Positions 25,959 through 35,780 of a stretch of DNA of 64,000 bases are shown in pieces. Origin of the DNA: Carboxylicivirga sp. M1479 (GTDB lineage: Bacteria; Bacteroidota; Bacteroidia; Bacteroidales; Marinilabiliaceae); assembly GCF_007097485.1 (NCBI RefSeq), contig NZ_VKDE01000002.1, forward strand, positions 186,001-250,000, given 5' to 3'. Positions within the stretch are counted from its first letter, which is position 1; every line of letters starts with the position of its first letter. The notes below the pieces were generated by a model. That model did no database searches and was not told the origin of the DNA. It saw nothing but the letters and a program-made list of their open reading frames with translations. Position numbers and translations under genes: made by a program.

Positions 25959-28900
25959 ATGACAAAACGATTTCCAAATCCTCAGGGTCTGTATGATCCT
26001 GCTAATGAAAGAGATAATTGTGGGATAGGATTTGTGGCCAATATTAAAGGTTCACAGTCCAATGAAATAGTGACAAGGGGCTTGGAGGTGCTTACGAATA
26101 TGACTCATAGAGGTGCCGAAAGTTCAGATAACAAATCGGGCGATGGGGCAGGTATTTTAATGCAAGTGCCTCATGAGTATTTTTCAACCTTTGGTTTTAA
26201 CCTGCCGGCAGCTGGTAAATATGGTACCGGACTAGTGTTTTTACCTCAAGGTGAGAAAGAGGCTGCTTTTTGTCAGCAAACGCTTGATCGCTTTTTCGTA
26301 GCTGAAGGACTGGAGCTTATTGGATATCGCGATGTTCCCGTGGATAGTGATGTAATTGGTGAAATAGCAAAAGGAACTGAACCAAAGATTGTTCAGGTAT
26401 TTGTTCAGGGTAACTATGAGCAGGATGCGCTGGAGCGTCGTATGTATTTAGCACGTAAGCAGGCCGAGAATACGATTCGCAGTTCTGATCTTAAGGAGAA
26501 AGAGGCTTTTTACTTGCCAAGTTTATCTTCCAAGATATTTATATATAAAGGTATGTTAACGCCTGCACAGCTCGGTTTATATTTTGAAGACCTGAAAGAT
26601 GCTCGCGTGAAAAGTGCAATTTCTCTAGTGCACTCACGTTTTAGTACTAATACCTTTCCAACATGGGATTTGGCACAGCCTTTCCGTATTATGGCTCATA
26701 ATGGGGAGATTAATACCATTAAAGGGAACCGTTTGTGGATGCAGGCACGTGAGAGTTTGTTAGAGTCTGATTTGTTTGGCGATGACTTAAAGAAATTATT
26801 TCCGGTTGTGACACCTAATATGAGTGATTCAGCATCGCTGGATAATGTTTTAGAATTTTTGTTCTTAACAGGTCGCTCTTTGCCTCATGCATTAAGTATG
26901 TTGGTGCCCGAGTCGTGGAACAGTAAAAACCCAATTCCTAAAAGCTTAAAGGCTTATTACGAGTATCACTCCACTATTATGGAACCTTGGGATGGACCTG
27001 CGTCTATTGTTTTTTCCGATGGCCGTTATGTGGGCGGAACACTTGATAGAAATGGATTACGCCCGTCACGCTATGTAATCACCAAAGATGATATGATAGT
27101 GATGGGCTCGGAAGTGGGTGTTCAGACTTTTGCTGCCGAAGATATTAAAGAGAAAGGGCGTTTAAAGCCTGGGAAATTATTATTAGTGGATACACAATTG
27201 GGGGTTATTATTCCTGATGAAGAAATTAAATCGCAATTGGCCAAGAGCCGTCCTTATGGCAACTGGCTAAAGGAGAATCGAATTCGCATGCGCGATATTG
27301 ATGTGCAAGAGCGTGTGCCATCTGGATTAGGCGATAAATATGATACTTACATTAAAGCCTTTGGGTACAATCGTGATGATTTTGAGCATATTATTGCACC
27401 CATGGCCAAGTCGGGAGGCGAGCCAATTGGTTCAATGGGTAATGATACGCCTATTGCGGTTTTGTCAGATAAGCCACAGCGCTTTTTCTCCTACTTCCGT
27501 CAGCTTTTTGCCCAGGTAACCAATCCGCCAATCGATCCAATTCGTGAGGGCTTGGTAATGGCATTGACCAATTACATTGGTTCTGTATCAAAGAATTTCT
27601 TAAGAGAAGAACCATCGCAGTGTCGCTCCATAAAGTTTGAGTCGCCTTTGATGACCAATACCGACCTGGGGAAGATCAAAGATTACATGCGTGAGGAATT
27701 TACACACGTAAAGATACCAATGACTTTTGCCGCCGATAAGGGTGGAAGTGGCTTGGAAGAAGCGCTTGAGCGTATTTGTAAAGCTGCAGAAAAAGCGGTG
27801 GACGATGGCATGAATTACATCATCCTGAGTGATAGGGATATTGACGAGCAACATGCGCCTGTGCCATCGTTGTTGGCAGTGGCGGCAACGCATCATCATC
27901 TTATTAAGGCCAAAAAGCGTATGCAAGTTGGTTTGGTGGTTGAAACAGGTGAAGCACGTGAAGTAATGCATTTTGCCTTATTGTTAGGTTTTGGTGCCAG
28001 TGTAATTAATCCATATGTATGTTTTGCAACCATTAACAAAATGGTGAAAGATGGTAAAATTGACATGGATTATGCTTCTGCTCGTGAGAATTATATGAAG
28101 GCTGTGGACAAGGGCTTATTAAAGGTTCTTTCGAAAATGGGTATTAGTACCTTGCGTTCGTACCATGGAGCACAAATATTTGAAGCCATTGGAGTTTCGG
28201 AAGAGGTGATAAATAAATACTTTATTGGTACACCTACTAAAATTGGTGGTGTGGGACTCGATGAAATTGCCAAAGAAAGTACACTGGATCTTCAAAAAGC
28301 TTTTAAGCCGAAGTTTCAGAGTAACCCATTTGATACGAAAGGGAGTTACTCATACCGCAAGTATGGCGAAAAGCATGGATGGAACCCTGAAACCATTGGT
28401 TTATTGCAGTGGGCAACATCTGAGGGAGATTATAAAAAATACAAAGAATATAGCCATCAGGTTGATAAGGATAACCAAACGCCACTATTTATACGTGGTT
28501 TGATGAAGCTGAAAGGGAAAAAGCCAATTGATATTGGTGAGGTGGAACCTGCTTCTGAAATTATGAAACGCTTTGTTACGGGGGCCATGTCCTATGGTTC
28601 TATTTCTAAGGAAGCACATGAAGCCATGGCTTTGGCCATGAATGAGGTGGGCGGACGAAGCAATACGGGTGAAGGTGGAGAAGATGCGAAACGACTTAAT
28701 AGTCCGGCACGAAGCTCAATTAAGCAAATTGCCAGTGGGCGTTTTGGAGTAACTAATAATTACTTAACCAATGCCGATGAACTGCAGATTAAAATAGCAC
28801 AGGGCGCTAAGCCAGGTGAAGGTGGTCAGTTGCCAGGTTTTAAGGTGGATAAAATTATCGCTCGTTTGCGTAATTCAACGCCGGGTATTACTTTAATTTC

Positions 28901-30476
28901 ACCGCCTCCACACCACGATATTTATTCCATTGAAGATTTGGCACAGCTGATCTTTGATTTAAAAAGCACCAATCCATCGGCGCGTGTGAGTGTTAAATTG
29001 GTGTCGGAGAATGGCGTAGGTACTGTTGCAGCAGGTGTAGCCAAGGCACATGCCGACTTAATAGTGATTAGTGGAACAGAGGGAGGAACAGGTGCGAGCC
29101 CAAGCAGTTCGATTAAACATGCTGGCTTACCGGTTGAAATTGGTTTATCTGAAACACAACAGACGCTGGTAATGAATAATCTGCGTGGACGTGTTAAAAT
29201 ACAAACCGATGGTCAGTTAAAAACTGGTTTAGATGTTATTAAAATGGCTTTGTTGGGTGCCGAGGAATATGGTTTTGCCACTTCAGCCTTGGTAACCTTG
29301 GGTTGTGTAATGATGCGTAAGTGTCACTTGAATACTTGTCCTGCAGGTATTGCCACGCAAGACGAAGAATTACGTAAGCGCTTTATCGGTAAATATAAAT
29401 ACGTGGTTAATTTCTTCAACTTTATTGCTGAAGAGGTGCGTGAGTATTTAGCTGAATTGGGTTATAAATCCCTTGATGAGGTTATCGGACGTACTGACCT
29501 TTTGGAGCAAGACCAAGAAGTTAAGAATTGGAAATCGACGGGTGTTGATTTAAGCCGATTATTATACTTCCCTGAGGAGGGTAAGAAGTATCCGATAAGA
29601 AATACAACGGAACAAGACCATGGTTTAGATAAGGTGTTGGATCGTTTTCTAATTAAAGAAGCACAGTCGGCACTCATCAATAAGGAAAAAGTGTGGCTGG
29701 CCAGCGATATAATTAATACAGATCGTACCGTAGGAGCCATGTTATCGGGTGAGGTATCTAAGCGATATGGCGAAGAAGGATTGCCAAAGAATACTATTAA
29801 CTGTAGTTTTCATGGTTCAGCAGGGCAGAGTTTTGGAGCTTTCCTAAGTAAAGGAGTCAGCTTTAAGCTAGATGGTGATGCCAACGATTACCTGGGTAAA
29901 GGTTTGTCAGGGGGTAAAATTATTGTGGTACCTCCACATGGAACAAGCTTTAAGCCTGAGGAGAATATTATCATTGGTAACACTGTATTATACGGTGCTA
30001 CATCAGGATTTTTATATGCACGAGGTGTTGCAGGTGAACGATTTGCAGTGCGTAACTCAGGTGCTCATGCAGTGGTTGAGGGAGTAGGAGATCATTGTTG
30101 TGAATACATGACTGGTGGACGTGTTGTTGTTCTGGGATCGACTGGACGAAACTTTGCTGCTGGTATGAGTGGCGGTATTGCTTATGTGCTGGATGAGTCT
30201 GGGAATCTAGATTATTACTGTAACAAGGGATTGGTTGATTTAACGCCTGTTGAAGATGCAGCTGATATTCAGGAACTTCAGTTTATGCTAAACAAACACC
30301 TCTTACATACCAATAGTAGCAAGGCGCAAGAAATATTAGTGAATTGGACTACTTACTTGCCAAAGTTTGTGAAAGTTATTCCGTTTGAATATAAAAAAGT
30401 ATTGCAAGAGCAGAAGATTAAAGAGTTGGAGCGCAAACTACTTGAAACGGAAGATGAGCCTCATTTACGAGAGTAA
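25959..30476 (+). CDS. gltB: Glutamate synthase large subunit
   Basis: A 1505-residue ferredoxin- or NADPH-type glutamate synthase large chain. A short propeptide precedes Cys21 of NCGIGF, the N-terminal nucleophile of the glutamine amidotransferase domain (about residues 21-430). A central domain, then the FMN-binding synthase domain (about 860-1230), follow. Cys1116, Cys1122 and Cys1127 (CVMMRKCHLNTC) bind the [3Fe-4S] cluster. The C-terminal GXGXG beta-helix repeats are visible (GKGLSGGKIIV, GNTVLYGATSGFLYARG). It makes two glutamates from glutamine and 2-oxoglutarate with GltD, encoded next. Confidence 0.96.
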   Translation: MTKRFPNPQGLYDPANERDNCGIGFVANIKGSQSNEIVTRGLEVLTNMTHRGAESSDNKSGDGAGILMQVPHEYFSTFGFNLPAAGKYGTGLVFLPQGEKEAAFCQQTLDRFFVAEGLELIGYRDVPVDSDVIGEIAKGTEPKIVQVFVQGNYEQDALERRMYLARKQAENTIRSSDLKEKEAFYLPSLSSKIFIYKGMLTPAQLGLYFEDLKDARVKSAISLVHSRFSTNTFPTWDLAQPFRIMAHNGEINTIKGNRLWMQARESLLESDLFGDDLKKLFPVVTPNMSDSASLDNVLEFLFLTGRSLPHALSMLVPESWNSKNPIPKSLKAYYEYHSTIMEPWDGPASIVFSDGRYVGGTLDRNGLRPSRYVITKDDMIVMGSEVGVQTFAAEDIKEKGRLKPGKLLLVDTQLGVIIPDEEIKSQLAKSRPYGNWLKENRIRMRDIDVQERVPSGLGDKYDTYIKAFGYNRDDFEHIIAPMAKSGGEPIGSMGNDTPIAVLSDKPQRFFSYFRQLFAQVTNPPIDPIREGLVMALTNYIGSVSKNFLREEPSQCRSIKFESPLMTNTDLGKIKDYMREEFTHVKIPMTFAADKGGSGLEEALERICKAAEKAVDDGMNYIILSDRDIDEQHAPVPSLLAVAATHHHLIKAKKRMQVGLVVETGEAREVMHFALLLGFGASVINPYVCFATINKMVKDGKIDMDYASARENYMKAVDKGLLKVLSKMGISTLRSYHGAQIFEAIGVSEEVINKYFIGTPTKIGGVGLDEIAKESTLDLQKAFKPKFQSNPFDTKGSYSYRKYGEKHGWNPETIGLLQWATSEGDYKKYKEYSHQVDKDNQTPLFIRGLMKLKGKKPIDIGEVEPASEIMKRFVTGAMSYGSISKEAHEAMALAMNEVGGRSNTGEGGEDAKRLNSPARSSIKQIASGRFGVTNNYLTNADELQIKIAQGAKPGEGGQLPGFKVDKIIARLRNSTPGITLISPPPHHDIYSIEDLAQLIFDLKSTNPSARVSVKLVSENGVGTVAAGVAKAHADLIVISGTEGGTGASPSSSIKHAGLPVEIGLSETQQTLVMNNLRGRVKIQTDGQLKTGLDVIKMALLGAEEYGFATSALVTLGCVMMRKCHLNTCPAGIATQDEELRKRFIGKYKYVVNFFNFIAEEVREYLAELGYKSLDEVIGRTDLLEQDQEVKNWKSTGVDLSRLLYFPEEGKKYPIRNTTEQDHGLDKVLDRFLIKEAQSALINKEKVWLASDIINTDRTVGAMLSGEVSKRYGEEGLPKNTINCSFHGSAGQSFGAFLSKGVSFKLDGDANDYLGKGLSGGKIIVVPPHGTSFKPEENIIIGNTVLYGATSGFLYARGVAGERFAVRNSGAHAVVEGVGDHCCEYMTGGRVVVLGSTGRNFAAGMSGGIAYVLDESGNLDYYCNKGLVDLTPVEDAADIQELQFMLNKHLLHTNSSKAQEILVNWTTYLPKFVKVIPFEYKKVLQEQKIKELERKLLETEDEPHLRE

Positions 30477-30609
30477 GTGTGGGAAGTATTAAGAGATAAT
30501 GAAAAAGATTTAATAGCTATTCGCTACTAATGAAAGAATATTGGGGGATTAGGAGAATGAGTGAATGGGTTCAAAGGAACCGCCCCCAATTTCTTTAAAA
30601 ATTACGATT

Positions 30610-32040
30610 ATGGCAGATCCAAAAGGGTTTATAAAATATGGGCGTAAAGAGGGCGGATATCGTCCCGTAGCCGAGCGTGTTGATGATTATGGTGAGGTGG
30701 AGCAAGTGTTAAACGTTGCCGACCGAACTTTACAGGCTTCACGCTGTATGGATTGTGGTATTCCATTTTGTCACTGGGCCTGCCCGGTGGGAAGTAAAAT
30801 ACCCGAATGGCAAGATGCTGTTTATAAAGGTGAGTGGAAATTGGCAAGTGACATTTTGCATTCAACCAATAGCTTCCCGGAGTTTACAGGGCGAATTTGT
30901 CCTAATCCATGTGAAAAATCGTGTGTACTGGCCATTCACGATGAAGCGGTAACTATACGCGAGAATGAGTGTTCGATTGTAGAAAGGGCTTTTGATGAGG
31001 GCTATATCGAACCACGCATTCCTGAATTTAGAACGGGTAAAAAAGTTGCAGTAGTGGGTGGTGGTCCTGCCGGGCTTTCGGTGGCTGACCTACTGAATCA
31101 AGCTGGTCATTCCGTTACAGTATTTGAAAAGGACGATGCTGTTGGTGGTTTACTTCGTTATGGTATTCCTGATTTTAAGCTGAACAAGAAAGTGATTGAT
31201 CGCCGAGTGGCCATTTTCGAAACCGAAGGCATCGAATTTAAAACGGGTGTTTCGGTTGGTGAGGATGTAAAAGGACAGGCGATATTGAACGATTACGATG
31301 CTGTTGTGCTTACCATTGGCGCCATGAAACCTCGTGACTTACCAGTTGAGGGGCGTGATTTAGAGGGTGTTCATTTTGCCATGGATTTTTTAAAGCAGCA
31401 AAACAAAGTTAACCGTGGCGAGACATTCACCAACGGTGAACGTTTGTTGGCAACAGGTAAAAATGTATTGGTGATTGGTGGTGGCGATACAGGAAGCGAT
31501 TGTGTTGGTACATCCAACCGCCAGAAAGCAAAGTCGGTAACACAAATAGAAATATTGCCAAAGCCATCTGTTAAAAGGGCGGAAGGTAACCCATGGCCCT
31601 ATTGGCCTACAACGCTTAAGTCTTCTACCTCTCATGCCGAAGGTTGTGAGCGTAAATGGAGCTTGAGCACCAAGCGTTTTATTGGTGAAAATGGTAGGTT
31701 GAAACAGGTAGAGCTTGTTGAGGTCGATTGGAGTAAGGGAGATAATGGGCAGTGGCAAATGACTGAAAAGCCTGGTTCGGTATTCGTCATGGATGTAGAA
31801 TTGGTTCTTCTGTCAATGGGCTTTGTGAGTCCTGTGCATGAGGGTCTAGTCAACGAATTTGGTTTGGACCTCGATGCTCGTGGTAATATCAAAGTTAGTG
31901 AGGCTTATCAAACGAGTAAAGAAAAGGTGTTTGCCGCAGGTGATGCCTCAAACGGTGCCAGTTTGGTGGTAACGGCCATCGCGAAAGGGCGAGAAGCTGC
32001 TAAAAGTGTGCATGAATTTTTAATGAACGAAGAAGTTTAA
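30610..32040 (+). CDS. gltD: Glutamate synthase small subunit
   Basis: A 476-residue electron-input subunit from the preferred ATG at 30610 (MADPKGFIKYGR). An upstream ATG at 30565 adds 15 unlikely residues. N-terminal cysteines CMDCGIPFCHWACPVG and CPNPCEKSC bind [4Fe-4S] clusters. Two dinucleotide-fold motifs bind FAD (VAVVGGGPAGLSVAD) and NAD(P)H (VLVIGGGDTGSD), and a C-terminal FAD motif VFAAGDASNGASLVV is also present. It passes reducing equivalents to GltB. It follows gltB by about 130 bases in the same transcript. Confidence 0.95.
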   Translation: MADPKGFIKYGRKEGGYRPVAERVDDYGEVEQVLNVADRTLQASRCMDCGIPFCHWACPVGSKIPEWQDAVYKGEWKLASDILHSTNSFPEFTGRICPNPCEKSCVLAIHDEAVTIRENECSIVERAFDEGYIEPRIPEFRTGKKVAVVGGGPAGLSVADLLNQAGHSVTVFEKDDAVGGLLRYGIPDFKLNKKVIDRRVAIFETEGIEFKTGVSVGEDVKGQAILNDYDAVVLTIGAMKPRDLPVEGRDLEGVHFAMDFLKQQNKVNRGETFTNGERLLATGKNVLVIGGGDTGSDCVGTSNRQKAKSVTQIEILPKPSVKRAEGNPWPYWPTTLKSSTSHAEGCERKWSLSTKRFIGENGRLKQVELVEVDWSKGDNGQWQMTEKPGSVFVMDVELVLLSMGFVSPVHEGLVNEFGLDLDARGNIKVSEAYQTSKEKVFAAGDASNGASLVVTAIAKGREAAKSVHEFLMNEEV

Positions 32041-32089
32041 AAGCAAAGATTCGAATATTATCAATTAGGTTAAGATTAAATGCAGAAAG

Positions 32090-32121
32090 AGCTGTTCCAA
32101 AGGGAATGGCTTTTTTTATGG
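32090..32121 (+). terminator. Terminator of gltBD
   Basis: A 9-bp stem, AGCTGTTCC with GGGAATGGCT including two G-T pairs, carries an AAA loop and is followed by seven T. It lies 50 bases past the gltD stop. Confidence 0.65.
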
Positions 32122-32199
32122 ATCATAGGATATTTCTGCGGATAAATATAATTTGTAACGAAAGGAAGCAATTAAATACCCTGTTTTGTGAGATGGTTT

Positions 32200-32745
32200 T
32201 CCTTTCTTTTGTATTGCCCAAAAGAAACAAAATGCTAGTCCCATTGATACTCCCACTCGCTCTAATGATTAATCGATTAAATAATGCACCAGCAGAGCTT
32301 ATCCTTTTTCTCCTTGATGAGAAAAGGATACAAAAGAATCAAGGCTGCTTTTAATCTTGTATTCTTTTTTTTCTAAAGCCCAAGTGCAACCGAACGATCT
32401 TCGAACAAGTTCTCAGCTTTTCGGTTTTACTAAGGCTTTTTTCAAAACGAAACCAAAATTAAAAGAGGCCACAATGCATGACGCATAAAAAAGCTAATCA
32501 AACCATCCAAACCAAATCCTCAATACAATACTCATAATCTACCCCAATCGAAACAAGGTTTCGAACGATTGAAAGTAAGTGATAAGAGTGGATATTGCGG
32601 AATGGCGTCCTTGACGAAGGAAAGGGGAAGTCTGTAGCAATAAATCCATCTCTGGTGCGTAGCAATCACCTCTTTCAATCAGGTTTTGCATCCTTTTTTG
32701 AAAAGGATGTGCCAGCCCGGCACTAAGGGCAGTGAATTATTTGTT
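32200..32745. repeat. Decayed interspersed-repeat-like segment
   Basis: No credible gene between gltD and DUF6261 (about 940 bases in all). The segment is built of degenerate palindromic modules. CTTTTGTATTGCCCAAAAG lies near 32214, and CTCCTTGATGAGAAAAGGAT lies near 32312 with a matching CCTTTTT arm. A perfect 9-bp hairpin CATCCTTTT/AAAAGGATG lies near 32690. This style of 'ctttcttttgt...acaaaagaaa' module is familiar from dispersed repeats in Bacteroidota genomes. The 82-codon open frame inside it (32106-32354) looks accidental. Confidence 0.35.
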
Positions 32746-32977
32746 CTTACAGTACTAATTATTTCTCTATACTTTCTATTGTATCACCCAAAAGAATGAA
32801 TAACGATTGTAGTGTTTTTTGTATAACCATTGATTAGAAGGTATACTGTTTACTTTTTTGTCCACAAGAATATCTATTGATCCCTTTTTTTATGCACGGT
32901 TTCTATTGGCTGATTAAAATTAAAAAGGGACTATCCAGAAAATGAATAGCCCCATGTGTGGATTGAATTTATAATGG

Positions 32978-33700
32978 TTACTCAGCAATCGGTTTTGCTT
33001 CTCGTCGCGTTTTGCGTGCTTTAGCGCTTGAGGTTACATCGGTAATAATCTCATTGATGTTGCCAATTAGGTTTTCAAGTTCGCTGGTGCTGTTAAATTC
33101 GGCCATGGTCTCGAGATACGATAAAGTCGATTTCAAGTCTCCATAAAGCATTTTGCGCGTTGTTGATACAATCGGTTTATCTTCAGTATCAAGTTTTACT
33201 CTTTCAACGCTGGTGTTCTCAAAATCGTTCTGGCACTTGCTAAAATTGCTTAACCATTCGCCTAAAGTGCTTGTTGCTATGTGTGTTGCTGCTGGTTCCT
33301 TTTGTAGTTCTGATATTAATGCATTGCTGCTGGCCGATTGGGCTGTGTAGCCACTGTGGTGCATGGTCCAACCATTTCTTCTAATGACTTCAACAATGTA
33401 ATTAGCAGCTTCTTTAATAGTCTCATCCCAATGGTAAGTTAAGGCCTCAGCACTGGTTCTTAATCCCATAAATAAGTTGTCGCGTTCATCATCGAGCTGC
33501 TCAAGCTTTTCGGTTAATGGGTTGGTCTTTTTTCGGTTGAGGGCTTCATCAAAAATGATTAATTGTTGCAGAAGCCTGCTTTTTAGCATTGATTTTGTTG
33601 CCTCGTCAATTGATGAGTTTTCAATGGCGGTAATAATCCTTTTTACAAGCGTATAAAACTCGCTCGAAAACAATAAGTGATTTAAAATAGGTTTAATCAT
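32978..33700 (-). CDS. DUF6261-like hypothetical protein
   Basis: A 240-residue soluble, mostly helical protein. The pattern of an N-terminal helical pair, a central RTSAEALTYHWDETIKEAA / VIRRNGWTMHHSGYTAQSA region and a C-terminal basic tail (KARKTRREAKP) resembles the Bacteroidota-restricted DUF6261 family. The function is unknown. It has no signal peptide or membrane helix. It is monocistronic on the minus strand and flanked by gene-poor DNA on both sides. Confidence 0.65.
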   Translation of the reverse strand: MIKPILNHLLFSSEFYTLVKRIITAIENSSIDEATKSMLKSRLLQQLIIFDEALNRKKTNPLTEKLEQLDDERDNLFMGLRTSAEALTYHWDETIKEAANYIVEVIRRNGWTMHHSGYTAQSASSNALISELQKEPAATHIATSTLGEWLSNFSKCQNDFENTSVERVKLDTEDKPIVSTTRKMLYGDLKSTLSYLETMAEFNSTSELENLIGNINEIITDVTSSAKARKTRREAKPIAE

Positions 33701-34380
33701 ACATTTAAATTTAGTTGTATACTAAAACTAGATTTAATTCTATGAAACAAAAAATAACGTTTGATAGTTAGGAACTTTTTAGTCTAAGTGGTTTAGTAGT
33801 TGGCAATAGATTGGCATTTGTTTATCAAAATATTCTATCCGTTCGTCAATATAAGCCTTGGCTTGACTAATTTTTATTTTTCGTATTATCAATCAAGCAT
33901 TGGATTACGATGTATTGGTTTTCCAGAGCGCCAATCAAACGTTTGTTGATGACCCTGTGAAATTGCAGGGAGGTAATTGAGTGTTTAATTGTGACTACCA
34001 ATATCTTAAGCTTATTAATTAAACACTAGAATAGAGCAACCTTATTTTACGAACTGTAAATCAAGCATTAGTTCACCGTTATTTAAAATACTGGGATGAT
34101 ATTAATGTGTTTGAATGATGCATTGGTGTTTTCAAGGTTTTCAATTCAATGTGTGAATGCTGCTCTGTGGTTTTCCCAGAAGGCACGCAAATGATAGTTG
34201 TTCGTGCCATCAAAATAAGAATGGAGTCCACTTCCTAAGAATCTCTAAGATGCTAAGGAAGTGAGAAGTGACTAATGTGCTTTGTGAGAATTTTATAAAC
34301 AAATAGCCTGGAACAAATGCTCCAGGCCATTCACTTTTTAATTTGTATATACTATTCGGTAATACCTAAGATTTTTACTA
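33701..34380. other. Gene-free interval between DUF6261 and the lipoprotein gene
   Basis: 680 bases without a convincing frame on either strand. AATCAAGCATT recurs at about 33889 and 34062. Small hairpins are present (CCCTG/CAGGG near 33953 and CACTTCCT/AGGAAGTG at 34229-34263). I recognise no gene, RNA or mobile element. It probably includes the DUF6261 promoter and decayed DNA. Confidence 0.4.
34303..34330 (-). terminator. Terminator of the duplicated NTF2-like gene
   Basis: GCCTGGA and TCCAGGC form a 7-bp stem around an eight-base loop. On the minus strand a T-rich stretch follows. It lies about 55 bases past the stop codon at 34381. Confidence 0.55.
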
Positions 34381-35481
34381 CTATAATGGGCAATCAAATT
34401 GTGGGTCTACGTCGCATTTGTAGTATATGCGGAAATTCTCTACAGCATCTTTTAGCTGAGGAACACCTAGCATTACATCACCCTCTGAGTAATAGTCGCG
34501 TGAGTACAAAACGTTAGTCGTGCCTTTCTCAAACTTCACAATCGACATGCCTGGAGCAACAAGCTCTGCTCCGTCAACATTGCCACTCATGGTCCATGTT
34601 GCCATATAGATATCGTCCACTAAAGTTTCGTCCTCCACAACAGTAATCAAGGCCTCTGAAGTAGACTCATCAAATAAATTACCTAGTAATCCATTCATCT
34701 TGTCCTTGCTGTTAATAAGTGTGATGGTTTCACCGGGCTTAGCAGGGTCTTGCATCGAGACAATTGGATCATGATAATTGTAAGCTTTATCCAGGAATGG
34801 ACTTACCTCTTTATAATTACACCTATCGAGCTGAACCAAAAGGCGAGCAACTTCTAGCTGATTATTGTATGTTGGATTTGGTTCGCATGGTTCTGAACCT
34901 TGCGTGCTTGCAGCTGCAGTTGGAGGTGGTAGTTGGCATTGGTGATCTGGAACAACAGAGCATTTGTATTGCTCCCTGAAGAAAAACATCATTTGATCCA
35001 TACCTTCTATAGTGGCCATTATATCACCCTCTGAATAGTAGTCGCGTTGATAGTATACCTGATGCGAGTAAGGTTTGAACTTAAAAATGGAAATGCCATG
35101 GGCGTAATACGGAATTCCGTTAAACAACCCTTCCATTACCCAGGTTGCGCAATAGGTGTCGTCAATAAGGGTCTCATCTAATACAGTTGTGGTAAGGTCC
35201 ATGCCATCACCTTCAATAATGCGATAGAGGAATTCCTTCATGTCTTTCTTTCCATCTATTTCCACAATTGGATCCTGATAGTCAATGTCATATGAGTAGT
35301 AAGGCATTATTTCATCTACTCCACCTCGTGTAACAACAAGCAGCGCTTCTCCAACATCAAGTCGCTTCTCGTGTAGTTTGTCAAGCATGGCCGAACCGGC
35401 AGGTGAATCAATGTAGTCACAGGCTTGGGCAATTAGGGTAATGCCAATGAGCATTGCGAGTGCTTTGGTAATTTTTCTCAT
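34381..35481 (-). CDS. Exported protein with two tandem NTF2/SnoaL-like domains
   Basis: A 366-residue secreted or lipid-anchored protein. The N-terminus MRKITKALAMLIGITLIAQAC has a cysteine at residue 21 with an atypical lipobox (AQAC). Two homologous halves follow, each with the order 'Y.YDI.Y.DPIV...LIDDTYCATWVMEG' and 'Y..DYYSEGD': the first ends with YYQRDYYSEGDIMATI and the second with LYSRDYYSEGDVMLGV. This is an internal duplication of an NTF2-like alpha+beta cone fold. The halves are joined by a Pro/Ala-rich linker (QLPPPTAAASTQG). Ligand or activity is unknown. It is divergent from the lipoprotein gene at 35781. Confidence 0.65.
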   Translation of the reverse strand: MRKITKALAMLIGITLIAQACDYIDSPAGSAMLDKLHEKRLDVGEALLVVTRGGVDEIMPYYSYDIDYQDPIVEIDGKKDMKEFLYRIIEGDGMDLTTTVLDETLIDDTYCATWVMEGLFNGIPYYAHGISIFKFKPYSHQVYYQRDYYSEGDIMATIEGMDQMMFFFREQYKCSVVPDHQCQLPPPTAAASTQGSEPCEPNPTYNNQLEVARLLVQLDRCNYKEVSPFLDKAYNYHDPIVSMQDPAKPGETITLINSKDKMNGLLGNLFDESTSEALITVVEDETLVDDIYMATWTMSGNVDGAELVAPGMSIVKFEKGTTNVLYSRDYYSEGDVMLGVPQLKDAVENFRIYYKCDVDPQFDCPL

Positions 35482-35780
35482 GTCTTTAATGGTTTAATTA
35501 AACGATAGTAAATTAAAAACACGAATTGCTTAAAGATTGTAGGTTAATGGATTAGCTAAATTAGACCAATAATTGTAGAATGTAAACTTATTTAAGTGTT
35601 ATTTATTTCTGATAAGGTAGTTTGCTAACGAATGTTAATAACTATGTGGTACTTAAGTTGTAAAGAAGAGCCTTTCGGCTTTGTATAGTATTTGTTTGTT
35701 GGACTTGTACGTGTAGCTGAGCATTTCATTGTCTTGTTATTAGGAAAGAGATTAGCAGCAATTCTATTTGGAAAAATTAA
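35482..35780. other. Divergent intergenic region between the two lipoprotein-like genes
   Basis: 299 bases that must carry both promoters. It is AT-rich, with TTTG elements near 35620 and 35690, but no clean TAnnTTTG box at matching spacing that I could settle on. No gene, RNA or repeat was recognised. Confidence 0.35.

Noticed and set aside
28225-28503. Overlapping frames within gltB and other genes
   Set aside because: They are alternative frames of well-supported genes with no start context or homology, and are treated as shadows.
30565-30609. Earlier ATG for gltD
   Set aside because: It adds 15 residues of no family match. ATG 30610 begins with the conserved MADPKGF.
32106-32354. 82-codon frame after gltD
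   Set aside because: It lies in repeat-like, palindromic DNA, has no protein-like composition and no start context. It reads best as a chance frame within decayed repeat sequence.
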